DNA from: Streptomyces sp. LUP30
GTDB taxonomy: Bacteria > Actinomycetota > Actinomycetes > Streptomycetales > Streptomycetaceae
Reading direction: 5' to 3'
DNA: 64,000 nt
NCBI RefSeq assembly: GCF_001746365.1
Contig: NZ_MJAJ01000032.1
Location: 27,722 to 91,721, forward strand
Below are positions 49,245 through 57,607 of this stretch, one piece after another. The first letter of the stretch is position 1, and each line of letters opens with the position of its first letter. Made by a program: the position numbers and the translations under genes. Under the pieces are notes generated by a model that worked only from the letters and a program-made list of their open reading frames with translations, was not told the origin of the DNA and did no database searches.

Positions 49245-50798
49245 ATGCGATCGGTTCGCATGCGGATTCTCGTGACGCTGCTGGTTCTCGCGGTGGTCGG
49301 AGTGGGCGGCTGGCAGTTACTGCCGGCGAAGGAGAACAGCGACGCGACCATCACGGTCGGCACCACGGACACCGTCACCTCGCTCGACCCGGCCGGCGCC
49401 TACGACGCCGGTTCGTGGGCGTTGTTCAGCAATGTCTTCCAATCGCTGCTGACGTACGAGCCGGGCGGCGTCTCGCCCGTGCCGGACGCGGCCAAGAGCT
49501 GTTCCTTCGCGAGGGGCAGCCTGACCACGTACACCTGCGAGCTGCGCGACGACCTCACCTTCGGCGGCGGCGGCAAGGTGACGGCCCAGGACGTGAAGTT
49601 CTCCTTCGACCGGGTCAAGAAGATCAACTCGGACGTCGGTCCGGCGTCCCTCTTCTCGACCCTGAAGTCGGTCTCCGCCAAGGGACTGACCGTCACGTTC
49701 CACCTGGGGTCGCCGGACGCCACCTTCCCGTTCAAGGTGGCCACCGGAGCCGGCTCGATCGTCGACCGCACCCGCTACCCGGCCGACGCCCTGCGCACCG
49801 GAAGCGGCGTCGACGGCACCGGCCCGTACGACCTGACCGGGTACACGAAGGGCAAGAAGGTCGAGCTGTCGCCCAACCCGCACTACAAGGGCGCGGTGGC
49901 CACCGGCGCACCCGTCGAACTGCGTTACTACGCCGACCCCGAGGCCCTGGAGAAGGCGTGGCAGGCCAAGGAGGTCGACGCCGCCACCCGGCAGCTGCCG
50001 CCCGCGGCCCTCGCCGCCCTCAACGCCAGCGACCCCGCGCAGCGGGTCACCGAGGCCGACAGCTCCGAGACCCGCAACCTGTACTTCGACACCCGCACCG
50101 GCTCGCCGCTGCACGACAGCGACGTCCGCAGGGCGATGGCCTGGCTGATCGACCGCGAGCAGCTCGCGTCCACCGTGTACGACGGAACCGTCGAGCCGCT
50201 GTACTCGCTCATCCCGACCGGCATCACCGGCCACACAACCTCCTACTTCGACAGCTACCCGGACCAGAACGCCCGGAAGGCGCGCAAGCTCCTGGAGAAG
50301 GCCGGCGTGGGCATCCCGGTGACGTTCACCTACGGCTACGGCCTGGGCAGCGGCTCGGCGGCGGCCGAGGCGGCGGAGCTCAAGCGGCAGCTGGAGGCGA
50401 GCGGCCTGTTCAAGGTGAACGTCAAGGGTTACGAGTGGACCGACTTCCAGAAGCGGTGGGCCACCGGCAAGCTCGACGCGTACGCCGTCGGCTGGGTCGC
50501 CGACTACCCCGACCCGGACACCTTCGCCGCCCCGCTGATCGGCACCGGCTCCACCATGAACACCGGCTACAGCGACAAGGCCGTCGACGGCTACATCGCC
50601 GACAGCCGGCAGTTCGCCGACCGCAGCCGGACCGCCGACGACTTCCGCGAGCTGCAGCAGGTCGTCGCCGACGACGTGCCGGTCATCCCGCTGTGGCAGC
50701 GCAAGGAGTACGTCGTCACCAGCGCCGACGTCGGCGGCGGCCAGTACCTCGCGGACGGCAACGGCGTGTTCCGCCTCTGGAAGCTCGACTGGATCTGA
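49245..50798 (+). CDS. Orphan ABC-type peptide-binding protein (SBP_bac_5 family)
   Basis: A 517-residue family-5 substrate-binding protein (ITVGTTDTVTSLDPAGAYDAGSW, VKFSFDRVKKI, GTGPYDLTGYTKGKKVELSPNPHYKG, RRAMAWLIDREQL, VGWVADYPDPDTFAAPL). It binds peptides, nickel or similar ligands outside the cell. The N-terminus MRSVRMRILVTLLVLAVVGVGGW has no Cys, so it is not a standard lipoprotein; the helix may act as an uncleaved anchor. No permease or ATPase genes lie nearby. The ATG at 49245 has a GGGGAGG site, and a hairpin follows at once. Confidence 0.88.
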   Translation: MRSVRMRILVTLLVLAVVGVGGWQLLPAKENSDATITVGTTDTVTSLDPAGAYDAGSWALFSNVFQSLLTYEPGGVSPVPDAAKSCSFARGSLTTYTCELRDDLTFGGGGKVTAQDVKFSFDRVKKINSDVGPASLFSTLKSVSAKGLTVTFHLGSPDATFPFKVATGAGSIVDRTRYPADALRTGSGVDGTGPYDLTGYTKGKKVELSPNPHYKGAVATGAPVELRYYADPEALEKAWQAKEVDAATRQLPPAALAALNASDPAQRVTEADSSETRNLYFDTRTGSPLHDSDVRRAMAWLIDREQLASTVYDGTVEPLYSLIPTGITGHTTSYFDSYPDQNARKARKLLEKAGVGIPVTFTYGYGLGSGSAAAEAAELKRQLEASGLFKVNVKGYEWTDFQKRWATGKLDAYAVGWVADYPDPDTFAAPLIGTGSTMNTGYSDKAVDGYIADSRQFADRSRTADDFRELQQVVADDVPVIPLWQRKEYVVTSADVGGGQYLADGNGVFRLWKLDWI

Positions 50799-50799
50799 G

Positions 50800-50821
50800 C
50801 CGCCCCGCCCTCCCGGGGCGG
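50800..50821. terminator. Terminator after the peptide-binding protein gene
   Basis: An eight-base stem CCGCCCCG/CGGGGCGG with a six-base loop, starting one base after the stop codon. The following 170 bases (50822-50991) are very GC-rich and hold no recognisable gene. Confidence 0.6.
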
Positions 50822-50991
50822 AACACGGCTGCCGGCCGCACCTGGTGGAGCACGTCGACGCGGCCCGGGACGGGCGGACCGCGGACCCGCACGGCAGGGC
50901 GGTCCGGGCCCCGGCCCCGCCCGCCCCCCGGACGGGCCACGCCCCGATCAGCGCCTGCCCGACCGACGTCCCCCCGCCCGTCCCGCTCGGC

Positions 50992-52437
50992 TCAGGCGCA
51001 GGCCTGGGCGCGGGCCGGCAGGGTCACCGTCACCTCGAAGCCCTCGCCCGGCGCCGTGCGCACCGTCACATCGCCCCCGTGGGCCTGGACCACCCCCTGC
51101 ACGATCGCCAGGCCGAGCCCGCTGCCCGCGCCGCCGCCCGCCCGGAAGAAGCGGTCGAAGACGCGGGCCGCGTCCTCCGGTCCCAGCCCCCGCCCCTTGT
51201 CCTCGACCGACAGAGTGACGACCCCGTCCGTGCGCCGCACACCGATCCGCACCGGCACGTCCTGTGCCGTGTGGGTGCGGACGTTGGCCACCAGGTTGCC
51301 CAGCACCTGCCGCAGCCCCGACTCGTCGGCCCGCACCAGCACCGACCCGTCCGCCTCCACCGTGACCGGCCGCCCCGGCTGCTGTGCCCGCAGGTCCTGC
51401 GCCGCGTCCCGCGCCAGCCGGCACACGTCGACGTTGCGCAGCCGGAGTTCGGGCCGCTGGTCCAGCCGGGCCAGGGTGAGCAGCTCGTCGACGAGCCGGC
51501 CCATCCGGTCCACCTCGCCGTTCATCCGGTCCCAGGCCCGCTTTCGCTCCTCCGGCTCGCGCAGCATCCCCTGGTCGTACAGCTGGAGATAGCCCCGGAT
51601 CGCGGCCAGCGGAGTGCGCAGCTCGTGGGAGGCGTCGGCGACGAAGCGGCGCAGCTGGGCCGCGCTGCGCTCGCGCGTGCGGTACGCCGTCTCCACCTGG
51701 TGGAGCATGGAGTTCAGGGCCAGCCGCAGCTGCTCGACCTCCTGGGTGGGATGGCAGCTGGAGGGCACGCGACGGGTGAGGTCCCCCTCGGCGATCGCCG
51801 ACGACGTCTCCACCATGTCCTCCAGCGGCCGCATCCGCCGCCGCACGCTGAACAGCGTCAGACAGGCGAGCAGGGCCAGCAGCAGGGTGCCCACGGCGAG
51901 GTCGAGCCGCAGGGCCTTCGCGATGCCCGTGTGGAGGGCGTCCGTCGAGGTCGCCATCAGGATGTACGTGCCGTCGGACAGCCGGGTCGCCGTCACCCGG
52001 TACGCCGCCCCGTGCACCGTCACGTCGTGCGGGTCGGAGTCACGGGTGAGTGCGCCGGGGTCCGTGACGGCGTCCGCGAGCCCCAGCTGCGCCTCGGTCG
52101 GCTTGACGCCGAAGAGGGCCACCGCCTTCCCCCGGACGTCCACGGCGGTGAAGACCGAGTCCGGCGCCGGCCGGTCGGCGCCGGACTCGGGCACCAGCCG
52201 GTCACGGACGAAGCCCAGCACGCTGAGCGAGTCGATCTGGCGCAGGGTGAGCTGCGAACTGCCCAGCGATGTCCGCGTCCTGGTCAGCTCGGAGTCGATC
52301 TGGCCCAGCAGGTAGTGCCGCATCGCCATGAGGCTGACGGCGGTGGCGGCGACGATGCCGAGCGCGAGCAGCCCCACGTTGGCCGCCGTCAGCTTGGCCC
52401 GCAGCGAATGGACGCCGTGCCGGTGCGCCCGCTTCAT
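50992..52437 (-). CDS. Two-component sensor histidine kinase
   Basis: A 481-residue HAMP-type kinase. The first helix (about 15-37) and second helix (about 175-195) flank an extracytoplasmic sensor of 140 residues. A HAMP domain follows, then the H-box FVADASHELRTPLAAIRGYL, a long dimerisation helix, the N-box LGNLVANVRTHT, a DKGRGLGPEDAARVFDRFFR G1/F region and GSGLGLAIVQGVVQAHGG. The layout matches TrcS/CutS-like kinases of Streptomyces. The ATG at 52437 overlaps the response regulator stop (ATGA). The stimulus is unknown. Confidence 0.93.
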   Translation of the reverse strand: MKRAHRHGVHSLRAKLTAANVGLLALGIVAATAVSLMAMRHYLLGQIDSELTRTRTSLGSSQLTLRQIDSLSVLGFVRDRLVPESGADRPAPDSVFTAVDVRGKAVALFGVKPTEAQLGLADAVTDPGALTRDSDPHDVTVHGAAYRVTATRLSDGTYILMATSTDALHTGIAKALRLDLAVGTLLLALLACLTLFSVRRRMRPLEDMVETSSAIAEGDLTRRVPSSCHPTQEVEQLRLALNSMLHQVETAYRTRERSAAQLRRFVADASHELRTPLAAIRGYLQLYDQGMLREPEERKRAWDRMNGEVDRMGRLVDELLTLARLDQRPELRLRNVDVCRLARDAAQDLRAQQPGRPVTVEADGSVLVRADESGLRQVLGNLVANVRTHTAQDVPVRIGVRRTDGVVTLSVEDKGRGLGPEDAARVFDRFFRAGGGAGSGLGLAIVQGVVQAHGGDVTVRTAPGEGFEVTVTLPARAQACA

Positions 52438-53123
52438 GCCAGCCCGTATCCCACGCCCCGCCGGGTGGTGATCACCGGCGGCCCCAGGACGTCCAGCTTG
52501 CGCCGCAGATAGCTGATGTACGTCTCGACGACCGTCGACTCCGGCGGGGTGTGCTCGTACTGCCAGACGTGGCGCAGAAGCTGCTCCTTGGGCACGACCC
52601 GGCCGCCGTTGCGCACCAGGAAACGCAGCAGCGCGTACTCGGTGGGCGTGAGCTCGACCGAGCGGCCCGCGCGGTGCACGCTGTACGTCGTCTCGTCCAG
52701 CTCCAGATCTCCGTACCGCAGCGGCGGCCGCTGCGGGAGGACGTCGGCGGGCCGGGTGCGGCGCAGAACGGCGCTGATCCGTGCGACGACCACGTCGATG
52801 TCGAACGGCTTCGTGATGTAGTCGTCGCCGAAGCCGAGGGCGCCGACGATCTCGGCGGGCGCGTCCCGCGCGGTGAGGAACACCAGCGCCAGGTCGGGCC
52901 TGCGCACGCGCAGTTCACGCCCCAGCGCCCGCCCGTCGCCGTCGGGCAGCATCACGTCGAGCAGCGCCGCGTCGGGCCGGGTGCGGTCGGCTAGCGCGAG
53001 GGCCTCGCGGACGCCGCCCGCGATCATCACCTCGAAGCGATGGTAGCGCAGGGCGATGGCGAGGACGTCCGCGATGCTCGGTTCGTCCTCCACGACCAGC
53101 ACGGTGCCCGAAGCCTTCGTCAT
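52434..53123 (-). CDS. OmpR/PhoB-family response regulator
   Basis: A 229-residue regulator. The receiver domain (7-120) has the acidic pair in VVEDEPSIADVL, the phospho-acceptor Asp in DAALLDVMLPDGDG and Lys in DDYITKPFD. The DNA-binding winged helix covers about 135-229 (VELTPTEYALLRFLVRNGGRVVPKEQLLRHVW, YISYLRRKLD, VGYGLA). The ATG at 53123 is chosen: GATACT lies six bases upstream with no ribosome binding site, suggesting a leaderless transcript. It is divergent from the MMPL gene 158 bases away, a likely target. Confidence 0.94.
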   Translation of the reverse strand: MTKASGTVLVVEDEPSIADVLAIALRYHRFEVMIAGGVREALALADRTRPDAALLDVMLPDGDGRALGRELRVRRPDLALVFLTARDAPAEIVGALGFGDDYITKPFDIDVVVARISAVLRRTRPADVLPQRPPLRYGDLELDETTYSVHRAGRSVELTPTEYALLRFLVRNGGRVVPKEQLLRHVWQYEHTPPESTVVETYISYLRRKLDVLGPPVITTRRGVGYGLA

Positions 53124-53129
53124 GCCCCC

Positions 53130-53135
53130 AGTATC
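53130..53135 (-). promoter_or_regulatory. Candidate leaderless promoter of the response regulator gene
   Basis: GATACT on the minus strand, six bases before the ATG and separated from it only by GGGGGC. Confidence 0.45.
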
Positions 53136-53281
53136 GGCGGCCCCCCGGGCTCGGGGGGCCGGTTCGCGCATTGGAGTTCCTTGAGAGTCAGGGGCGTCAC
53201 AGGTGCCGGGCCGCCCGGCGCGGCCGATCCTGGTGCCCAGGACCTGGGGGACCTGTCGACCTGTGTAGAGGAGTTGCGATC

Positions 53282-55699
53282 GTGGCGGCATTGGCGCGCT
53301 GGTGCTACCGGCATCGGCTGGTGGTCCTGTTGGTGTGGGTGGGGGCGCTGTTCGGCCTGGGGTTCTCGGCCTCGTCGGCGGGCACGGACTACGCGAACGT
53401 CTTCTCCCTCCCCGACACGGACTCCAAGAAGGCGTACGACCTGATGGAGAAGGCGTTCCCCGCGCGCGCGGGCGACACCGACACGGTCGTGTGGAAGGTC
53501 GACGAGGGCTCGGTCCGCGACCAGGACGTACGGGCCCGGATCCAGCCCGCCCTCGACGACATCGCGAAGATGAAGGGCGTCGGCGGCGTCACCAGCCCCT
53601 ATGCGGGGGCGGCGACGCAGGTCTCCCGGGACGGCCGGATCGCCTACGCCCAGATCACCTTCACCGAGCAGGCGAACGGGGTGCCCAAGGAGCTCGTCCA
53701 GAACGTCGTCGACACCGCGCAGGGCGTCGAACGGGACGGTCTGGAGGTCGAGTTGGGAGGCCAGGCGATCCAGCGGGTGCAGGAACCGCCCACCGGCCTC
53801 GCCGAGATGGTCGGCCTCGCGGCGGCCGCGGTGGTGCTCTTCCTCGCCTTCGGCTCCCTCTTCGCGATGCTGCTGCCGCTCGCCGTGGCGATCTTCGGCG
53901 TCGGCATGGGCCTGTTCTCGGTCCAGCTGCTCAGCCACGTCACCGACATCCCCGACCTGGCGCCGCTGCTCTCCTCCCTGATCGGTCTGGGCGTCGGCAT
54001 CGACTACGCCCTGTTCATCGTCACCCGGCACCGCAAGGGCGTCCTGCGCGGCCTGGATCCCGAGGAGTCGGCGGTCACCGCCCTCAACACCTCCGGCCGG
54101 GCGGTGCTGTTCGCGGGCGGCACGGTGTGCATCGCGCTCGCCGGGATGCTGGTGACGAACCTGCGCTTCCTCGACGGCGTCGTCATCGGCACGTCCCTGA
54201 CGGTGGTGCTGAGCGTCCTCGCCGCCACGACGCTGCTGCCGGCGCTGCTGGGCTTCCTCGGCGTGCGCGTGCTCAGCCGCAAGCAGCGCAAGCGCCTCGC
54301 CTCGTCGGGCCCGGAGCCGGAGAAGGCGAGCACTCCCGCGGCCCGCTGGTCGACGCGGGTGCAGCGCCGTCCCCGGACGATCGCCGCGCTCGCCGTCGTC
54401 GTCATGGCCCTCCTCGCACTCCCCGTGCTGTCGCTCCGCCTCGGCGCCACCGACCAGGGCAACAACGACGGCGCCACGACCACCCGGAAGGCCTACGACC
54501 TGCTCGCCCGTGGCTTCGGACCGGGCTTCAACGGCCCGCTCCAGGTGGTCGTGGACGGCGGCGACGCCGGCGCGCTCGTCCAGGGCGTCAAGGACACCCC
54601 CGGCGTCGCCCAGGTCGCCGCGCTGCCGCCCGCGCACGGCGTCACCGTGATCCAGGTCGTCCCCACCACCTCGCCCCAGTCGAAGGAGACGGACACCCTG
54701 ATCGACCGGCTGCGCGACGACGTCGTCCCGCGGGCCGGGGTGACGGCGCACGTGGGCGGCGTCACGGCGGTCTCCAAGGACTTCGCCACCGTCACCGGGG
54801 ACCGCCTGCCCCTGTTCGTCGCCACCATCATCGGGCTCGGCTTCCTGCTGCTGCTGGTCGCCTTCCGCTCCCTGGTGGTGCCGCTGACGGCCGCGGTGAT
54901 GAACCTGATCGCGGCGGCGGCCTCCTTCGGCGTCCTCGTCGCGATCTTCCAGTGGGGCTGGGGCCTGGACCTGCTCGGCCTCGGTAAGGAGGGCCCGATC
55001 AACGCCTTCCTGCCGGTCATCATGCTGTCCCTGCTCTTCGGCCTGTCGATGGACTACCAGGTCTTCCTGGTCAGCCGGATGCACGAGGAGTGGGTGCACA
55101 CCCGGGACAACGCGCGGGCGGTCCGCGTGGGCCTGGCGGAGACCAGCCGGGTCATCAACTCGGCCGCCCTGATCATGGTCTGCGTGTTCCTCGCGTTCGT
55201 GCTCAGCGGCGACTCGGGCGCGGCGACGGCGGGCGTCGGGCTCGCGGCGGCCGTCGCCCTGGACGCGTTCGTCCTGCGCACCGCCCTCGTCCCGGCCGCG
55301 ATGCACCTGCTCGGCGACTCCAACTGGTGGCTGCCGCGGTGGCTGGAGCGGCGGCTGCCGCATCTGGCGGTGGAGCCGAAGGAGGACGAGCCGCACGAGG
55401 CGCCCACCGGGGCCGACGGCGGCCCCGCCTCCGCCGTCCACGGCTTCGTCCGGGACGCGGCCGGCGACCCGGTCGAGGGCGCGACGATGACCCTCATGAC
55501 GAAGGGCGGCCGGCGGCTGGACCGCGTGACCTCCCTCGCCGACGGCTCCTACGTCCTCTCGGTGCCGGGCCCGGGAACGTATCTGCTGGCGACGACCGCC
55601 GCCTCGTCGGCCTCCCACGCCCGGCAGGTGACGGTCGCCGCGGAGCCGCTGGTCTACGACGTCGAACTCACCGAGGACGAACTGGACGCCGTGAACTGA
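53282..55699 (+). CDS. MMPL-family transporter with C-terminal carboxypeptidase-regulatory-like domain
   Basis: An 805-residue RND-type transporter. Two repeats each have one helix, an extracytoplasmic domain and a five-helix bundle: first GLGVGIDYALFIVTRHRKG, second LLFGLSMDYQVFLVSRMHEEW, with the proton-relay Asp-Tyr pair in both. These proteins export lipids, glycolipids or antibiotics. Residues of about 717-805 form an extra beta-rich unit (VHGFVRDAAGDPVEGATMTLMTKGG, DGSYVLSVPGPGTYLLATT) of the carboxypeptidase-regulatory type. The GTG at 53282 has a GAGGAG site. The adjacent two-component system may regulate it. Confidence 0.93.
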   Translation: MAALARWCYRHRLVVLLVWVGALFGLGFSASSAGTDYANVFSLPDTDSKKAYDLMEKAFPARAGDTDTVVWKVDEGSVRDQDVRARIQPALDDIAKMKGVGGVTSPYAGAATQVSRDGRIAYAQITFTEQANGVPKELVQNVVDTAQGVERDGLEVELGGQAIQRVQEPPTGLAEMVGLAAAAVVLFLAFGSLFAMLLPLAVAIFGVGMGLFSVQLLSHVTDIPDLAPLLSSLIGLGVGIDYALFIVTRHRKGVLRGLDPEESAVTALNTSGRAVLFAGGTVCIALAGMLVTNLRFLDGVVIGTSLTVVLSVLAATTLLPALLGFLGVRVLSRKQRKRLASSGPEPEKASTPAARWSTRVQRRPRTIAALAVVVMALLALPVLSLRLGATDQGNNDGATTTRKAYDLLARGFGPGFNGPLQVVVDGGDAGALVQGVKDTPGVAQVAALPPAHGVTVIQVVPTTSPQSKETDTLIDRLRDDVVPRAGVTAHVGGVTAVSKDFATVTGDRLPLFVATIIGLGFLLLLVAFRSLVVPLTAAVMNLIAAAASFGVLVAIFQWGWGLDLLGLGKEGPINAFLPVIMLSLLFGLSMDYQVFLVSRMHEEWVHTRDNARAVRVGLAETSRVINSAALIMVCVFLAFVLSGDSGAATAGVGLAAAVALDAFVLRTALVPAAMHLLGDSNWWLPRWLERRLPHLAVEPKEDEPHEAPTGADGGPASAVHGFVRDAAGDPVEGATMTLMTKGGRRLDRVTSLADGSYVLSVPGPGTYLLATTAASSASHARQVTVAAEPLVYDVELTEDELDAVN

Positions 55700-55701
55700 A
55701 C

Positions 55702-55745
55702 GGCGACGGGGCCGCCGTGGTCTACACCCCGGCGGCCCCGTCGCC
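55702..55745. terminator. Bidirectional terminator between MMPL and TetR genes
   Basis: A stem of about 16 bases, GGCGACGGGGCCGCCG pairing with CGGCGGCCCCGTCGCC, around an 11-12-base loop. It starts three bases after the MMPL stop and extends into the last codons of the convergent TetR gene. Confidence 0.8.
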
Positions 55746-56558
55746 TTCGTCGCCCCTCTTCTCGCCCGGCCCGTCCTCACCCTCGGCGGCTCCCTTCCTC
55801 GGAGCCCTCCCGGCGGGGTCGGGCAGGGCGTTGGTCATGCCCGGGAGGAAGTCCGTGAACAGCTCGTGCACCTCCAGCACGAGCGGCCGCAGGATCCGGA
55901 ACCGGGCCAGCGCCACCCCTCGCGCGGTCAGCCGCGCACCCCGCCCGGCCAGCCGGTAACTGCGCTCGCGTCCTTCCGTGCGGTCGTAGATCCAGTACAT
56001 GACGAGGCCCATCTGCGAGAGCCACATCAACTCCGGCAGCACCTCCCGCAGCTCCTCCGGCACCTTGGCCTTCGAGCCCTCGAGGACCTCCCGGTGGACG
56101 GCGATGGCCTGCACGCGCGCGGGCTCCGACTCGGCGGAGAACGGGCTGAGCGGACTGTCCGGGTCCGCCGCGTTCTTGAAGAACTGGACGGCGAACTCGT
56201 GGTACGGCCGCGCCACGTCGAGCCAGGTCCGCAGCACCCCCGCCAGCCGTGCCTCCAGGCTCGTCTCCCGCGCCAGGATGTCCCGGACGGCCTCCCGGTG
56301 CTCCGCGGCCAGCCGGTCGTAGAAGCCCTGGATCAGGTGCTCCTTGCCGGCGAAGTAGTAGTACGCGTTGCCGACCGAGACACCGGCCTCCTGGGCGATG
56401 GCCCGCATCGTCGTCCGGTCGTAGCCGCGCTCCTGGAACAACCGCATCGCGGTCTCCAGGATCAGCGCGCGCGTCTGCTCGGACTTGGACGCGGGAGCGC
56501 CCTCGCGGGACGGGGGCGGGGGAGCGGCCTCGGCGGGGCCGTCGTTGTCAGCGGGCAC
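55722..56558 (-). CDS. TetR-family transcriptional regulator
   Basis: A 278-residue protein. The TetR helix-turn-helix occupies about 28-75 (ALILETAMRLFQERGYDRTTMRAIAQEAGVSVGNAYYYFAGKEHLIQGFYD in register). A ligand-binding helical core follows. The Pro-rich N-terminus and an acidic Gly/Lys-rich tail after residue 250 are extra. The GTG start at 56558 lies 11 bases after the DCC gene on the same strand, and TAGGCT eight bases upstream may give a private leaderless promoter. It is the likely owner of the two palindromic operators at 57521-57579 at the head of this operon. Confidence 0.9.
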   Translation of the reverse strand: MPADNDGPAEAAPPPPSREGAPASKSEQTRALILETAMRLFQERGYDRTTMRAIAQEAGVSVGNAYYYFAGKEHLIQGFYDRLAAEHREAVRDILARETSLEARLAGVLRTWLDVARPYHEFAVQFFKNAADPDSPLSPFSAESEPARVQAIAVHREVLEGSKAKVPEELREVLPELMWLSQMGLVMYWIYDRTEGRERSYRLAGRGARLTARGVALARFRILRPLVLEVHELFTDFLPGMTNALPDPAGRAPRKGAAEGEDGPGEKRGDEGDGAAGV

Positions 56559-56569
56559 GGAACGAGAGC

Positions 56570-57091
56570 CTAGTCAGTGGCGCAATGGCCGTCGGCACAG
56601 GTGGGCGGGCGATGGGTCCAGCCCGTGAACGGGTCGTACGTCCACCCGTCGTCGCGGCGGTAGACGCCCCCGCCCCAGCCGGGGCCGCGCTGGTGTCCCT
56701 GCCGCCACTTCGCGGCGGAGAGCACGGCGGCCCGCGCGACCTTGGCCCCGGCCGGGGTGGCCAGCCGGTGGGCCAGCGGGCGGTGCTCACGCAGCGCCCA
56801 CAGGGTGACGATCCAGGCGGCGGCCCCCTGGTAGACCTGGCCGGCGTCGCCGACGACGGTGATCTCGTCGAGGGTGGCGCGATGGTCGAGGCCGGGGTAG
56901 CGGGCGCAGGCCTCGGCGGAGCCCGCCGGCACGAACTCCAGCGGCACCAGCTGCGGCTGCCGGCGCAGCCAGTCGCTCAGGAACGCGCACAGCGAGCACG
57001 CGGTGTCGTGGAGGACGGTGAGCCGGCGGACCGGGACGCGGCGGGCGTCCCGGTCGGCCTGGGCGGCCTCGTGGGCCGTCATGGTGCTCAC
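56570..57091 (-). CDS. DCC-family (DUF393) thiol-disulphide oxidoreductase-like protein
   Basis: A 173-residue protein with the DCC signature: LTVLHDTACSLCAFLSDWLRRQ (DxxCxxC at about residues 28-33), a thioredoxin-like VPLEFVPAG strand and ITVVGDAGQVYQGAAAWIVTLWAL. The C-terminus has Trp-rich GWGGGVYRRDDGWTYDPFTGWTHR and two further Cys. It is predicted to be a redox protein; the partner is unknown. The GTG start at 57091 overlaps the upstream membrane-protein stop (GTGA), so both are coupled in the TetR-ended operon. Confidence 0.85.
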   Translation of the reverse strand: MSTMTAHEAAQADRDARRVPVRRLTVLHDTACSLCAFLSDWLRRQPQLVPLEFVPAGSAEACARYPGLDHRATLDEITVVGDAGQVYQGAAAWIVTLWALREHRPLAHRLATPAGAKVARAAVLSAAKWRQGHQRGPGWGGGVYRRDDGWTYDPFTGWTHRPPTCADGHCATD

Positions 57092-57504
57092 GCCCCGGTC
57101 GCGGGCGCCGACGGAGCCGTCCACCCCTGCGGGGCGACCGGCGGAACCTGCTCGCGCTCCATGACCCCGCGCCGCCGGATCCGGTTCAGCACGTACACGT
57201 TGGCCAGGTGCATCGCCCCGAGCACCAGCAGCACCACGCCCACCTTCGTCGACAGGGCCTCGAAGACGCCCCGGGTGTCCTCGATGGTGTCGTCGCCGCT
57301 CAGATAGAGGGCGACGAAGCCGAGGTTGACGAGGTAGAAGCCGACCACCAAGAGGTGGTTGACGGCGTCGGCGAGCTTGTCGTCGCCCTGGAGCACGTCG
57401 GCGAGGAAGACCCGCCCGTTGCGGCTGAGGGTCCTGGCCACCCAGATCGTCAGACCGATGCTGACGAACAGGTAGATGACGTAGGCGATGACCGTGCGGT
57501 CCAT
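57088..57504 (-). CDS. Small membrane protein, first gene of the TetR-controlled operon
   Basis: A 138-residue protein with three or so hydrophobic helices (VIAYVIYLFVSIGLTIWVA, HLLVVGFYLVNLGFVALYL, VGVVLLVLGAMHLANVYVL). It has no recognised catalytic motif; the family is unnamed to me. ATG at 57504 is chosen for the AAGGTGGGG site just upstream; the longer frame runs through the operators and promoter, so it cannot be the true start. It precedes the DCC protein with a four-base overlap, suggesting a joint membrane redox role. Confidence 0.78.
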   Translation of the reverse strand: MDRTVIAYVIYLFVSIGLTIWVARTLSRNGRVFLADVLQGDDKLADAVNHLLVVGFYLVNLGFVALYLSGDDTIEDTRGVFEALSTKVGVVLLVLGAMHLANVYVLNRIRRRGVMEREQVPPVAPQGWTAPSAPATGA

Positions 57505-57520
57505 GTTCCCCACCTTTTTC

Positions 57521-57579
57521 TTGAACGCGTTCAAAACGCTGTCGAGGACGACTCTAGCGCTGTTTTTGAACACGTTCAA
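57521..57579 (-). promoter_or_regulatory. Promoter with two palindromic operators for the TetR operon
   Basis: On the minus strand TTGAAC (-35, 57574-57579), a 17-base spacer and TAGAGT (-10, 57551-57556) form a well-spaced promoter. TTGAACACGTTCAA at 57566-57579 covers the -35, and TTGAACGCGTTCAA, a perfect 14-base palindrome, lies at 57521-57534, just downstream of the expected start of transcription. The two sites share all but the central base and their centres are 45 bases apart. The TetR regulator at the end of the operon is the obvious candidate to bind them. Confidence 0.82.
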
Positions 57580-57607
57580 CAGAGGGGTCGGTTGGGGCGG
57601 GCGGCCT

